A DNA stretch of 61,176 bases from Deltaproteobacteria bacterium (GCA_005879315.1 VBLC01000050.1:1-61176), one strand, 5' to 3'. Positions 1-9,909 are shown, counted from the first letter of the stretch. The notes: generated from the sequence alone by a model not told the origin. Translations and numbers: made by a program.

Positions 1-1545
1 CATGTAGGCGAGAAGGCTCTGGCTCTCCTTGTCGAGGATCTCCGCATAGCTGAGCGACCGGCCCCAGTACGAGCCATAGATGGCGTTGTATTCAGCGGTC
101 CACTCGGCAGGAGTGGAGACGTTGTAGAAAAGATTCGTCGGCCGCCGCGGGAGGAAGAGAATCGCGGGCTGGATGGCGCTGCGGATCCCGACGTTGGGCG
201 CCGGATTGCCCCAGCCGGGTTTCGAGCTGTCGCTCACCATGTATTTGACCCCGGCATCCCTCGCCGCCAGAAGGACGTTGGCGTTCGAGAGGCCCGACAT
301 CTCCGGAGTGATCACATTCGCCGCGCTGAAATTCTTGAACGCCTGCCCTCTGGCGAACTGGTTGTTCTTGTCGAGCTCCGCGAAGGCGGCCGCATAGTCG
401 GCGCCGTCGAGAAAGGCATGGTCGAAAGTATTGTTGATGAAGGAATAGTCGCCGTTGAATGTCGCAGCCGTGGTGGTGAGGGTATCGAGAGCGCTGCTGC
501 CCGCGCCGTTGAAGGCGAGCGCGAACCGGAAGCCCGGGTTGCCGTTGACGGTCTGCTGCGTGGTCTGCCAGGTGTGCGCCGCCGTCAGGTCGGCGGAGCT
601 CGAGCGATAGTTGCCGCCGCCATAGATGTCGTCGGTCGAGTAGAAGTAATCGACCTGCGGCGTCAGATAAGAGCGGAACTCGCCGAGATAGATGCCTTTG
701 GTCAGCCACTCGATGAATCCATGGGCCAGCACCAGCTCGTGCAGCAAATACGGGTTCGAATCGAAAGTGATGGCCATCGTCTCGCGCCCATCCGAGGTCA
801 CGCGCGTGGAGACGAGCGCGTTGCCGGCGCTATCGACAAGCAGCGGCGTGACGCTCGCGTCCGACGGCGTCGCCAGATACGTCCACGCCATCGAGATACC
901 GAGGGGGTTCGCAGCATTGATCGAAGCGAAAGCAGTCTTTCCCGCGGAAGTCAGCGTTGCATTGATCGGGTTCGCGCTGGTGTCGACGCCGGCGGAGGGC
1001 CAATTCAAACCCTGGTCGGGGGTCGGATAGACGTACCAGGAGATCTCGCGGACGTGAAAGGCGCTCTCGTAGCTGCGGAGCGTCTGCCATTCGGTCGCAT
1101 TGAGCCCCGAAAGCCAGGTCGCGCCACCGTCCGGCGAATACGCGAGATTGCCGGTGGTGAGAACGATGCCCTGATAATTTCCCGCGCATCCATTGGCGAG
1201 CTTGTCCGAGCTGAGGAGCCCGGGGTTCTGGGACGCGATCCAGACTGCGAATGGAACGCCGTGATAGCCCAGGGCCGTCTCGATCGCCTGCAGATCCGCT
1301 TCCTTTCCGTCGGCGGAGAGCACCAGCACTTTCATCGCCAGGCTGTAGCTCGCGCAGCCGAGCAAGGCCGCGCGGCGCCAGACCTCGGCTGCAGGCGCCG
1401 GCGGCGGAGCGGTCGGCCCGAGCGGCAGCGAGCGAATCACTGGAGGCGCAGGCGGCGCCAGCGCGAGCTTTTGCCAACTGTTCGAAGACTCCCCGCACGC
1501 GGCAAGAATTGCAAAGGCGGACATCACCGCGTTCCACTTGCCCAT
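1..1545 (-). CDS. Agd3-like polysaccharide deacetylase lipoprotein, paralog 6 of 6 (3' end outside window; probably impaired)
   Basis: This is the most downstream visible member of the deacetylase array. The frame is open from an ATG at 1545 to the window edge (515 codons). AGGGAGA about 8 nt upstream supports that start. The N-terminus is a lipoprotein signal ending in a lipobox LAAC at about residue 16, followed by the family's repeats of the type LGPxAPP. The body aligns with its neighbours throughout and is cut after the conserved segment YAEILDKES. Two differences stand out. The first metal motif reads FYSTDD instead of LFIDDD, and the second reads N-T-F-D-H (codons at 418-432), where the other five have H-T-x-x-H. 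One expected metal-binding His is therefore Asn. Function as a deacetylase is inferred from the paralogs, and this copy may be a pseudoenzyme. It lacks the CxGPxC motif found in the others. Confidence 0.8.
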   Translation of the reverse strand, partial: MGKWNAVMSAFAILAACGESSNSWQKLALAPPAPPVIRSLPLGPTAPPPAPAAEVWRRAALLGCASYSLAMKVLVLSADGKEADLQAIETALGYHGVPFAVWIASQNPGLLSSDKLANGCAGNYQGIVLTTGNLAYSPDGGATWLSGLNATEWQTLRSYESAFHVREISWYVYPTPDQGLNWPSAGVDTSANPINATLTSAGKTAFASINAANPLGISMAWTYLATPSDASVTPLLVDSAGNALVSTRVTSDGRETMAITFDSNPYLLHELVLAHGFIEWLTKGIYLGEFRSYLTPQVDYFYSTDDIYGGGNYRSSSADLTAAHTWQTTQQTVNGNPGFRFALAFNGAGSSALDTLTTTAATFNGDYSFINNTFDHAFLDGADYAAAFAELDKNNQFARGQAFKNFSAANVITPEMSGLSNANVLLAARDAGVKYMVSDSSKPGWGNPAPNVGIRSAIQPAILFLPRRPTNLFYNVSTPAEWTAEYNAIYGSYWGRSLSYAEILDKESQSLLAYM

Positions 1546-1559
1546 CACCGTTGTCTCCC

Positions 1560-3578
1560 TCATTGCACCGGCAGGGTTACCGTCCCCCCGGCCGTCACGT
1601 GGACCGGCGTGATGCATTTGCCGGCATAATTCTCCGAGCCGGTGGTGCAGACGCCGCTCACCGCGAACTGCACGTCCACCGGACTGCTGAAGCTCACGCT
1701 CACTCCAGGCGTCAGCGTCGCCGTCAGGCCGGAAGCATTGCGCGCCATCGTGCTCGCGATGCGCGCGCCGGCCACCTGCATGTCCGGACTCATCACCGGC
1801 AGCGTCGATGACTTACGGAACTTCTGGAACGTCAGGTCGAGCAGATCGCCCAGCAGAGTATGGACTCCGTCGTACGCTCGCAGGTTCGGCTGGTGATACA
1901 TGTGCGGATCGATCTCGCCCTCCAGCATGTAGAGGAGGACGTTCTGGCTCTCCTTGTCGAGGACCTCCGCATAGGAGAGCGCTCGACCCCAATAGGTGGC
2001 GTAGAGAGAGTTGTACTCGGCCGTCCATTCGTCCGGCGTCGAGACGTTGTAGAAGAGGTTCGTCGGCCGCCGGGGGATGATGAGGATCGACGGCTCGATG
2101 CTGCTGTAGATCCCGATGTTGGGCGCCGGATTGCTCCAGCCTGGCTGTGAGGTGTCGCTCACCGTGTACTTGACCCCGGTATCCCTCATCGCTGCCAGGG
2201 CGTTCGGATTCGTGAGGCCCGAGACGTCGGGTGAGATGAAATTTGCCGTGGTGAAGTTCTGGAACTGGCCGATCGCGAACTGGTTGTTCTGGTCGATCTG
2301 CGAAAAGGCAAAGGCGTAGTCAGCGTTGTCCAGGTTTTGGTGATCCCAGGTATGGTTGAGGAAGAGATAGTCGGCGTTGGTCGCGAGCACGGCACTCGTG
2401 AGCGGATCGTCCCCGCTCGTATCCGCGCCAATGGCATTGAAGGCCATCGCGAGCCGGAAGCCCGAGTTGCCCGGGTTCGCCTGCTGGCCGACCTGCCAGG
2501 AGTGCGCGGCGTTGTAATCGTCGGCGGTGATGCGGTAGACGCCGCCGGTGAACATGTCGTCATCGATGAAGAGGTCGTCCGACTGCGGCGTGAGATAGGC
2601 GCGGAATTCACCCAGGTAGATTCCGGTCGTCAGCCACTCGACAAGCCCATGGGCGAGCACGAGGTCGTGCACCAGGTTCGGATTCGAGTCGAAGGTGAGC
2701 GCCATCGTCTCGCGCCCATCTGAGGTCAGCCTGCGGGAGACGAGAGCGTGGTTGTCTTTGTCGACGAGCAGCGGCGTGACGTTCGGATCCGAAGGGGTCG
2801 TCAGATACGCCCACGCCTGCGAGATGGTGATCGGGTTCGCGCTGTTGACGTAGGGGAAGACGGTCTTGCCCGCCGCAGTCAGCGTCCCATCGATGGGAGA
2901 GGTGGTGGTGTCGACCGATGCGGACGCAGGATTCAATCCCTGGTCGGCGCTCGGATTCACGTACCAGGAGATCTCGCGGACGTGAAAGCTCGCCTCATAG
3001 TTGCGCAGCGCCTGCCACTCCGCGCTGGTGAGCGCGGAGCGGAACGAAGCGCCGCCGTCGGTCGAGTAGAGGAGCCCGCCGGTGGTCAGGATGATGCCCT
3101 GGTACTTCCCCGCGCAGCCCGCCGAGAGCTTGTCGGCGGTGAGGAGCCCGGGATTTTGCGCGGCGGTCCAGGTCGAGAACGGAATGGTGTGATAGCCCAG
3201 CGCCTGCTGGATCGCGGGCAGATCGTTTTCCTTTCCGTCGGTGGCGATGACCAGCACCTGCATTCCAAGGGAATAGCTGCTGCAGCCGGGCGGAGGAGTC
3301 GCAAGGGCCGTAGCCCTCGAGGGACGCTCGAGCGCCGTCGGATGGGCCAGGGCAGGAGCGCCGGGCGGACCCAGCCACTGCGATCGGATGACCGGCGGCG
3401 CGACTGGCCCGAGCGTGAGGTTCTCCACTGGCAGACCCAGACAGGCGGGCCCGGCGCAGACCTGGAGCAAGTCGAGAAAGATCGGCCCGTCCAACTCGTG
3501 GTTGCTGCTCGATCCGGGTGAGCCGCACCCGGTGAGGATTGCGGCGATGACGAGGATGGGGGCCTCGCGGCGAATCAT
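1560..3578 (-). CDS. Agd3-like polysaccharide deacetylase lipoprotein, paralog 5
   Basis: About 672 residues. It has a lipoprotein signal (lipobox LTGC at about residue 18), a short Pro-rich stretch with CAGPAC and LGPVAPP, then a long conserved body. The NodB-type metal residues are intact: LFIDDD and N-H-T-W-D-H. The product is expected to sit on the membrane facing the periplasm or cell surface and to remove N-acetyl groups from an alpha-1,4-GalNAc polymer. That role is inferred from resemblance to fungal Agd3 (CE18) and from the Pel operon context. The start is uncertain. The ATG at 3590 overlaps the upstream stop (ATGA). The ATG at 3578, preceded by TGAGAAG at the same spacing as the other paralogs' ribosome sites, gives the tidier signal peptide and is used here. 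Only 14 nt separate its stop from the next gene. Confidence 0.82.
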   Translation of the reverse strand: MIRREAPILVIAAILTGCGSPGSSSNHELDGPIFLDLLQVCAGPACLGLPVENLTLGPVAPPVIRSQWLGPPGAPALAHPTALERPSRATALATPPPGCSSYSLGMQVLVIATDGKENDLPAIQQALGYHTIPFSTWTAAQNPGLLTADKLSAGCAGKYQGIILTTGGLLYSTDGGASFRSALTSAEWQALRNYEASFHVREISWYVNPSADQGLNPASASVDTTTSPIDGTLTAAGKTVFPYVNSANPITISQAWAYLTTPSDPNVTPLLVDKDNHALVSRRLTSDGRETMALTFDSNPNLVHDLVLAHGLVEWLTTGIYLGEFRAYLTPQSDDLFIDDDMFTGGVYRITADDYNAAHSWQVGQQANPGNSGFRLAMAFNAIGADTSGDDPLTSAVLATNADYLFLNHTWDHQNLDNADYAFAFSQIDQNNQFAIGQFQNFTTANFISPDVSGLTNPNALAAMRDTGVKYTVSDTSQPGWSNPAPNIGIYSSIEPSILIIPRRPTNLFYNVSTPDEWTAEYNSLYATYWGRALSYAEVLDKESQNVLLYMLEGEIDPHMYHQPNLRAYDGVHTLLGDLLDLTFQKFRKSSTLPVMSPDMQVAGARIASTMARNASGLTATLTPGVSVSFSSPVDVQFAVSGVCTTGSENYAGKCITPVHVTAGGTVTLPVQ

Positions 3579-3586
3579 GGCGCTTC

Positions 3587-5707
3587 TCATTGCAGCGGCA
3601 TCGTCACCGTCTGGCCGGCGGCGACGTCGACGATGGTGATGCATCTGTTGGCATAGATCTCGGAATCGACCGTGCAGACGCCGCTGACGACGAATTCGAC
3701 GGTGACGGGACTGGTAAAGCTGACGCTCACGCCGGGCGTGAGCGTGGCGGTGAGCCCGGAGGCATTGCGCGCCATGGTGTTCCCGACGCGCCAGCCGGAG
3801 TCGTCCATGTTCGGGCTGAGGACGGGCAGCGTCAAATACTTGCGAAACTTCCGGAACGCCGCGTCGTGCAGATCCCCGATGAGCGTGTGCGTGCCGTCAT
3901 ACGCGCGCAGATTGGGCTGGTGATACATCTGCGCGTCGAGGTCGCCCCTCAACATGTAGATGAAGAGCATCTGGCTTTCTTTGTCGAGCACCTCGCTGTA
4001 GCTGAGGTTGCGGCCCCAGAACTTGTTGTAGAAGGAGTTGTATTCGGCGACCCATTCCGAGGGTGCGGTGACGTTGTAGTAGAGGTTCGTCGGCCGGCGC
4101 GGAAGGAAGAGGATGCCCGGCTGGATGGTGCTGTAGAGGCCGATGTTCGGCGCCGGATTGCCCCAGCTCGGTTGGCCCTGACCCGATTCCTTCGAGGTGT
4201 CGCTCACCATGAATTGCACGCCGTCGTCCGAGGCGGCCTGGAGGACGTCCGGATTGGTGAGGCCCGAGACGTCGGGCGAGACCAGATTCGAGACGCTATA
4301 GGCGGTGAATGCGTCGGCGACGGCGAGCTGGTTGTCCTGATCGAACTCGGCGTACGCGGCGTCATAGCCCATGCTGTCGAGGTTCTCGTGATCCCAGGTG
4401 TGGTCGATGAAGGAATAGTTCGCCTGCAGCGCCGTCACCGTGTCGGTGAGTGGATCGCCGCTGCTCGCGCCCACACCGTTGAAAACGAGCGCGAGACGGA
4501 ACGCCGAGTTGCCGGCCTGCGCCTGTGTCGCGCTCTGCCAGGAGTCGGTCGCCCTGAAATCCACGTCGGTGATGCGATAGACGCCGCCGCCGTAGATGTC
4601 GTCGTCGATGAAGAGGTCGTCGACCTGCGGCGTGAGATACGTGCGGAATTCACCGAGGTAGATGCCGTTGGTCACCCACTCGACCAGCCCGTGCGCCAGC
4701 AAAAGGTCGTGGATCAGATTGGGGTTCGAGTCGAAGGTGAGAGCCATCGTCTCGCGGCCGTCGGCGGTCACGCGCGTCGAGATGAGCGAATGGTTCCCGC
4801 TGTCGACGAGGAGCGGCGTGACCTTCGGGTCCGAAGGCGTGGACAGATAAGTCCACGCCATCGAGATGGGGATCGAATTCGCCGTGTTGATGTACGGGAA
4901 GACGTTGCGGCCCGCCGCCGTCAGCGTCGCGTTGATCGGCGTCTTGCTGGTGTCGACCGCGGAGGAGGGCGGATTGAGCCCTTGATCTGCGCCCGGATAG
5001 ACGTACCAGGAGATCTCGCGGGCGTGGAAGCTCGCCTCGTAGCTGCGCAGCGTCAGCCATTCGGTGTTGGTCAGCGCCGAACGCCAGGTCGCGCCGCCGT
5101 CCGGCGAATAGGTGAGCGCGCCAGTGGTAAGGATGACGCCCTGGTATTTTCCCGCGCATCCGCTGGCGAGCTTGTCGGCGGTGAGGGCGCCTGGATTTTG
5201 CGTGGCGATCCAGACCGAGTACGGGATGGTGTGGTAGCCGAGGGCGTCCTTGATGGCCGGCAGGTCGACTTCGTTTCCGTTGGTCGAGATCACCAGCACT
5301 TGCATCCCGACCGTGTAGCTGGTGCAGGCGGAAGTCGCGGCCGAAGGCGTAGGCGGCGCGCGCGTCGGTCCGAGCGGCTGCGACTGGATCAGGGGAGGTG
5401 CGGGTGGCGCCAGTGTCATTTCACGCGCGGCATGGGCAACCAGTGCAGTCGGAGCGTCCGTCGGGAGAGGCGGCGGATCGATCGGTCCCAGCGGCAACGA
5501 AACGATGTCCGGAGGTGCGGGCGGACCCAGCCGGAGCGTCTCCAGGAGCTTGCCGACACAAATGGGGCCGATGCAGATGCCGCTCGTATCGAGAATGATG
5601 ATGTCGTGCTGGCGACCGTTGTCGTTGACGTGTCTCGAGGGCGGCGACGACTCGCCGCATCCGAGGAGGAGGGCCACTGCGATCGCAAAGGGGAATCTGG
5701 CGGTCAC
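3587..5707 (-). CDS. Agd3-like polysaccharide deacetylase lipoprotein, paralog 4
   Basis: 706 residues from the GTG at 5707, chosen because AGGAGT lies 6-7 nt upstream and it gives a clean lipoprotein signal with lipobox LLGC. The frame is open further upstream but without a ribosome site. After CIGPIC the linker contains the LGPxxPP motif twice, an internal duplication that makes this N-terminus the longest of the family. The metal motifs LFIDDD and D-H-T-W-D-H are intact. The N-terminal half (CTSYTVGMQVLVIST onwards) has the alternating strand pattern shared by all six and may be a carbohydrate-binding or Rossmann-like module. The predicted role is de-N-acetylation of the Pel-type polymer. 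Stop and downstream start overlap or lie within 9 nt. Confidence 0.82.
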   Translation of the reverse strand: MTARFPFAIAVALLLGCGESSPPSRHVNDNGRQHDIIILDTSGICIGPICVGKLLETLRLGPPAPPDIVSLPLGPIDPPPLPTDAPTALVAHAAREMTLAPPAPPLIQSQPLGPTRAPPTPSAATSACTSYTVGMQVLVISTNGNEVDLPAIKDALGYHTIPYSVWIATQNPGALTADKLASGCAGKYQGVILTTGALTYSPDGGATWRSALTNTEWLTLRSYEASFHAREISWYVYPGADQGLNPPSSAVDTSKTPINATLTAAGRNVFPYINTANSIPISMAWTYLSTPSDPKVTPLLVDSGNHSLISTRVTADGRETMALTFDSNPNLIHDLLLAHGLVEWVTNGIYLGEFRTYLTPQVDDLFIDDDIYGGGVYRITDVDFRATDSWQSATQAQAGNSAFRLALVFNGVGASSGDPLTDTVTALQANYSFIDHTWDHENLDSMGYDAAYAEFDQDNQLAVADAFTAYSVSNLVSPDVSGLTNPDVLQAASDDGVQFMVSDTSKESGQGQPSWGNPAPNIGLYSTIQPGILFLPRRPTNLYYNVTAPSEWVAEYNSFYNKFWGRNLSYSEVLDKESQMLFIYMLRGDLDAQMYHQPNLRAYDGTHTLIGDLHDAAFRKFRKYLTLPVLSPNMDDSGWRVGNTMARNASGLTATLTPGVSVSFTSPVTVEFVVSGVCTVDSEIYANRCITIVDVAAGQTVTMPLQ

Positions 5708-5741
5708 GAACAACTCCTGCGTGATCCCCTCCGCGAGGTCC

Positions 5742-7721
5742 TCAGTGGTTGACAAAAATGACCGTCTGGCCAGCGCCGACGCTCACGTTGGTGATGCATT
5801 TCCCCGCGTACATCTCGGAGGTGCTGGTGCAGAGGCCGCTGACCGCGAACTGCACGGCCACCGGGCTGCTGAAGCTGACGCTCACGCCTGGCGTGATGGT
5901 GGCGGTGAGTCCGGCCTTGTTCCGGGCCATGGTGTTGGCCATCCGCGCGCCCGCCACGTGCTCGTCCGGGCTCATGATGGGAAGCGTCGAGTACCGACGG
6001 AACTTCTGGAAAGCGGTGTCGAGGAGATCGCCGAGCAGGGTGTGGACCCCGTCGTACGCCCGGGTGTTGGGCTGGTGGTACATCGTCGGATCGATGTTCC
6101 CCTGCAGCAGGTAGATGAGGAGGTTCTGGCTTTCTTTGTCGAGGACCTCGTTGTAGGCGAGCGCGCGTCCCCAGAAGGTCGTGTAGAAGGAGTTGTACTC
6201 GGCGGTCCATTCGTCCGGCGTCGACACGTTGTAGAAGAGGTTGGTCGGCTTGCGCGGGAGGATGAAGATGCCCGGCTGGAGCGCGCTGTAGATGCCGATG
6301 TTCGGCGCCGGGTTGTCCCAGCCCGCCCGCGACGTGTCGCTGATGGTGAAGCGGATGCCCAGGTCCCAGGCCGCCTGGAGCACCGCGGCGTTGTTGAGGC
6401 CCGACACGTCCGGGGTCACCAGGTTCTGCGGGAAGAAGTTCTTGAACCCCCTCGCCTGAGCGAGCTTGATGTTCTGGTCGAACTCGGCGAACGCGGTTGG
6501 GTAGTCCATCAGGTCGAGGTTCTCGTGATCCCAGGTGTGGCTGATCCACTGGAAGTCGCCGCTGTTGGTGATGGCGGCGATGGTCAGCGAGTCGGTGTCG
6601 CTGGCGCCGAATCCGTTGAACGCCCAGGCGATGCGGAAATCCGGGTTCCCCGCCGTGAGCTTCGCTCCGGCCTGCCAGGTGCGGGTGGCGTTGAAGTCGT
6701 CCCCCGTCATGCGGAACACGCCGCCGGTGTACATGTCGTCATCGATGAAGAGGTCGTCGTTCTGCGCCTCGGTGTACGCCCGAAACTCGCCGAGATAGAG
6801 GCCCTTGGTCACCCACTCCAAAAGCCCGTGGGCGAGCACCAGGTCGTGGATGAGGAAGGGATTCGAGTCGAAGGTCAGGGCCATCGTCTCCCGGCTGTCG
6901 GCATTCACCCGGGTCGAGATGAGCGCGTGCCCGGCCGCGTCCACCAGGAGCGGCGTGACCGTCGGATCCGCCGGCGTGGTGAGATAGGTCCACGCCATCG
7001 AGATCGTCACCGGGTTCGCGGCGTTCACGTAGGGGAAGACCTTCACGCCCGCTGCGGTCAGGGTGGCGTCAATCGGCGTGATGCTGGTGTCCACTCCCGA
7101 CGTCGTGGGGTTGAGGCCCTGGTCGGCGCCGGGGAAGACGTACCAGGAAATCTCCCGAACCTTGAAGCTGGCCTCGTAGCTACGCAGCGCCAGCCATTCC
7201 GCCGGCGTCAGCGCCGACACGTAGGTCACGCCGCCGTCCGGCGAGTAAGTCAGGCTTCCCGTCGCCAGGATGATGCCCTGGTACTTGCCGTCACAGCCCG
7301 TGGCGAGCTTGTCGGCGGTGAGCATTGCGGGGTTCTGGGTGGCGACCCAGGTGGTAAAGGGCACCGTGTGATAGCCGAGCGCCTGCTGGATGGCCTGCAG
7401 CGACGGCTCGCTGCCGGTGGCCGAGATCACCAGCACGTTCATGGCCACCGTGGTGACGGCGCAGATGTTCGGCAGCGGCACGGGGAGGGGAGGCGCAGGG
7501 ACGGGGCCGAGAGGCGAGGTAGGAATGACCGGAGGAGCAACCGGGCCGAGGGTGAGGGTCTCGAGGTTTCCCCCGGCGCACACGGGCCCGACGCAGGTGC
7601 TGAGGGGCCCGACCGTGAGCTGGTTGCTCCGCGTCGCCGTCTGGTTCGAGCCGGACGCGCGCTCGCAGGCGCAAAGCACGGCAACTGCTGCAATCGCCAA
7701 GATGACTCTAGGTGCTTTCAC
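5742..7721 (-). CDS. Agd3-like polysaccharide deacetylase lipoprotein, paralog 3
   Basis: 659 residues from the GTG at 7721, which has AAGGAG 7 nt upstream. The signal peptide ends in lipobox LCAC. CVGPVC and LTLGPVAPP follow, then the conserved catalytic region with LFIDDD and S-H-T-W-D-H. A conserved block near two thirds of the length (PRKPTNLFYNVSTPDEW) and a C-terminal beta-rich tail (TPGVSVSFSSPV, then a Cys pair GLC...GKC) are shared with every paralog. The tail may be a substrate-binding sandwich. Spacing to the next gene is 34 nt. The deacetylase assignment rests on the Asp-Asp and HxxxH signature. The CE18/Agd3 affiliation is my recognition of the overall layout and is less certain than the fold. 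Confidence 0.82.
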   Translation of the reverse strand: MKAPRVILAIAAVAVLCACERASGSNQTATRSNQLTVGPLSTCVGPVCAGGNLETLTLGPVAPPVIPTSPLGPVPAPPLPVPLPNICAVTTVAMNVLVISATGSEPSLQAIQQALGYHTVPFTTWVATQNPAMLTADKLATGCDGKYQGIILATGSLTYSPDGGVTYVSALTPAEWLALRSYEASFKVREISWYVFPGADQGLNPTTSGVDTSITPIDATLTAAGVKVFPYVNAANPVTISMAWTYLTTPADPTVTPLLVDAAGHALISTRVNADSRETMALTFDSNPFLIHDLVLAHGLLEWVTKGLYLGEFRAYTEAQNDDLFIDDDMYTGGVFRMTGDDFNATRTWQAGAKLTAGNPDFRIAWAFNGFGASDTDSLTIAAITNSGDFQWISHTWDHENLDLMDYPTAFAEFDQNIKLAQARGFKNFFPQNLVTPDVSGLNNAAVLQAAWDLGIRFTISDTSRAGWDNPAPNIGIYSALQPGIFILPRKPTNLFYNVSTPDEWTAEYNSFYTTFWGRALAYNEVLDKESQNLLIYLLQGNIDPTMYHQPNTRAYDGVHTLLGDLLDTAFQKFRRYSTLPIMSPDEHVAGARMANTMARNKAGLTATITPGVSVSFSSPVAVQFAVSGLCTSTSEMYAGKCITNVSVGAGQTVIFVNH

Positions 7722-7773
7722 GAAAGGACTCCTTGTTGGGCGAGAGAATTGGTTCGTGGACAAAAGGCGCTCC

Positions 7774-9870
7774 TCATTGGACGGGCAGTGTCAACGTCCC
7801 GCCCGCAGGCAGGTACAGACTGGAGATGCAGCGTCCGGCATAGCGCTCGGCGGTGAGGTTGCAGACACCGCTGGCGTTGAACCAGACCTCGTTCGGCGTG
7901 GTGAATCTGGCGCTGGTGCCGTTCACGATCGCGCCGGTGACGCCCGACCAGTTGCGGCCCATGGTGTCGGCCATGCGCGATCCGATGTCTTCCAGCCGCA
8001 GGCTCTTGATCGGCAGCGTCGAATACCTCCGGAACTTGGCGAAGGCCATGTCGAGCAGATCGCCGAACAGCGAATGCGTGCCGTCGTACGCGCGCAGATT
8101 CGTCTGGTGATACATGTGCGGGTCGAGATCGCCCTGCAGCATGTAGACGAGGAGGTTCTGGCTCTCTTTGTCGAGGATCTCCTGATAGGTCAGATTCCGG
8201 CCCCAGAACGTGGCGTAGATGGCGTTGTATTCGGCCGTCCATTCGTCCGGCGTCGAGACGTTGTAGAAGAGGTTGGTGGGGTGTCGAGGCGCGAAGAGGA
8301 TCATCGGCTGGATCGTGCTGTAGATCCCGATGTTCGGCGCCGGGTTGTTCCAGCCCGGGGTCCCCTTGCCCGACTCTTTCGAGGTGTCGCTGATCATGAA
8401 GCGGATGCCGTTGTCGAATGCCGCCGAGAGGGCAGCCGGGTTGGTGAGCCCGGAGACATCGGGGGTCACCAGGGACTGCGTGCTGTAATCGGGGATTCCC
8501 AGGCTCAATGCGAACTGGTTGTTGTTGTTGATCTCCGCGTAGGCCGTGTTGTAATCGACCGGAGGATCCAGGTTCGCGTGCGTATAGGTGTGGTTGCAGA
8601 AGAAGTAATCGCCCCAGGAATCCTTGACCGCCAAGGTAAGCGGATCATTCGCTCCGGCGAGGTCGCTCCCCTCGCCGTTGAAGGCGAGCAGGACCCTGAA
8701 GTCGGCATTGCCCGGTTGCGCCTGCTGCGCCATCCACCAGTTGTGGGACTTGTTGAAGTCGTCCGACGAGATGCGGAAGACGCCGCCGGCATAGGCGCTG
8801 GCGTTGTACATGTCGTCGTCGATGAAGAGGTCGTCGACCTGCGGCTGCAGGTACGAGCGGAACTCGCCCAGGTAGGCGCCCTTCGTCACCCATTCGATGA
8901 GGCCGTGCTGCAGCACCAGGTCATGGATGAGGTACGGGTTCGAGTCGAAGGTCATGGCCAATGTCTCGCGGCCGTCGGAGGTCAGGCGCTTGGAAACGAG
9001 CGCGTGGTTGCCGCTGTCGACGGCCAGCACCGTGACGTTGGGGTCCGAGGCCGTGGCCTGATACGTCCAGGCATTCTGGATGGGGATCGGATTCGACGCG
9101 TTGACGTAGGGGAAGACCGTCTGGCCCGCCGCCGTCAACGTCATGTTGATCGGGGTCGTCGTCGTATCCATGCCCGACGAAGGCGGATTGAGACCCTGAT
9201 CCGCGCCCGGATAGACGTACCAGGAGATCTCGCGGACGTGGAAGTTGGCCTCATACGTCCGCAAAGTCATCCATTCCGTGCTGCTCAACGCCGACTTCCA
9301 GGTGACGCCGCCGTCGGGGGAATAGGCGAGCGCGCCGGTGGTGAGAATGACGCCTTGGTAATTTCCCGCGCAGCCGGTCGCGAGCTTGTCGGCGGTGAGC
9401 GCCCCTGGAGTCTGGGTCGCGATCCAGGTCGTGTACTGGATGGTATGGAAGCCGAGCGCCTGCTGGATGGCGCCGAGGTCCGCTTCCTTGCCGTCGGTGG
9501 AAATGACCAGCACCTGCATCCCCACCGACCAGTTGATGCAGCCCGGCGGCGGCGTCGTGGCCGCACTTGCGCCGGGCGTCGCGGCGAGGCGGAGCGAGCT
9601 CGAGGAGGAGCGCTTGAGCGCGACGCCCGGCGCCGGCAAGGGCAGCGGGAGGGGCGGCGGATCGACCGGTCCCAGCGGCTTCGTGGCAATGAACGGCGGG
9701 GCAGGTGGCGCCACGCCGGGGTTCGGCGCGCTGCAGCCCGGACCGACACAGGGTGGAGTGACGAGGGAGTGCTGATGGCCGGCGGGCACCGGAGCCTCCT
9801 CACTCGAGCTACCCGAGCCGCATCCGATGATGAGAGCTGCTGCGATCGCGATGAAGATTCTGGATGCCAC
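7774..9870 (-). CDS. Agd3-like polysaccharide deacetylase lipoprotein, paralog 2
   Basis: 698 residues, GTG start at 9870 with AAGGAG upstream. The signal has lipobox IIGC. The linker contains CVGPGC and LGPVDPPPLP. The metal motif LFIDDD is present, but the second motif is N-H-T-Y-T-H: it keeps HxxxH while replacing the Trp-Asp found in the other active copies. An insertion of a few residues (SAYAGG region) follows the IDDD motif. These are the largest active-site differences among the five copies with complete ligands, so this one may differ in substrate pattern. It lies 52 nt upstream of the next paralog and 39 nt downstream of the previous one, on the same strand as the pel genes. Confidence 0.82.
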   Translation of the reverse strand: MASRIFIAIAAALIIGCGSGSSSEEAPVPAGHQHSLVTPPCVGPGCSAPNPGVAPPAPPFIATKPLGPVDPPPLPLPLPAPGVALKRSSSSSLRLAATPGASAATTPPPGCINWSVGMQVLVISTDGKEADLGAIQQALGFHTIQYTTWIATQTPGALTADKLATGCAGNYQGVILTTGALAYSPDGGVTWKSALSSTEWMTLRTYEANFHVREISWYVYPGADQGLNPPSSGMDTTTTPINMTLTAAGQTVFPYVNASNPIPIQNAWTYQATASDPNVTVLAVDSGNHALVSKRLTSDGRETLAMTFDSNPYLIHDLVLQHGLIEWVTKGAYLGEFRSYLQPQVDDLFIDDDMYNASAYAGGVFRISSDDFNKSHNWWMAQQAQPGNADFRVLLAFNGEGSDLAGANDPLTLAVKDSWGDYFFCNHTYTHANLDPPVDYNTAYAEINNNNQFALSLGIPDYSTQSLVTPDVSGLTNPAALSAAFDNGIRFMISDTSKESGKGTPGWNNPAPNIGIYSTIQPMILFAPRHPTNLFYNVSTPDEWTAEYNAIYATFWGRNLTYQEILDKESQNLLVYMLQGDLDPHMYHQTNLRAYDGTHSLFGDLLDMAFAKFRRYSTLPIKSLRLEDIGSRMADTMGRNWSGVTGAIVNGTSARFTTPNEVWFNASGVCNLTAERYAGRCISSLYLPAGGTLTLPVQ

Positions 9871-9909
9871 GGCGAACTCCTTGGTTTTGCGAAAGCGGAT
9901 TGCGGGTCC

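Noticed and set aside
1-1545. Apparent frameshifted or fragmented first gene
   Set aside because: The correct minus-strand frame from 1545 to position 1 is open for exactly 515 codons and aligns with the paralogs; it is only cut by the window edge.
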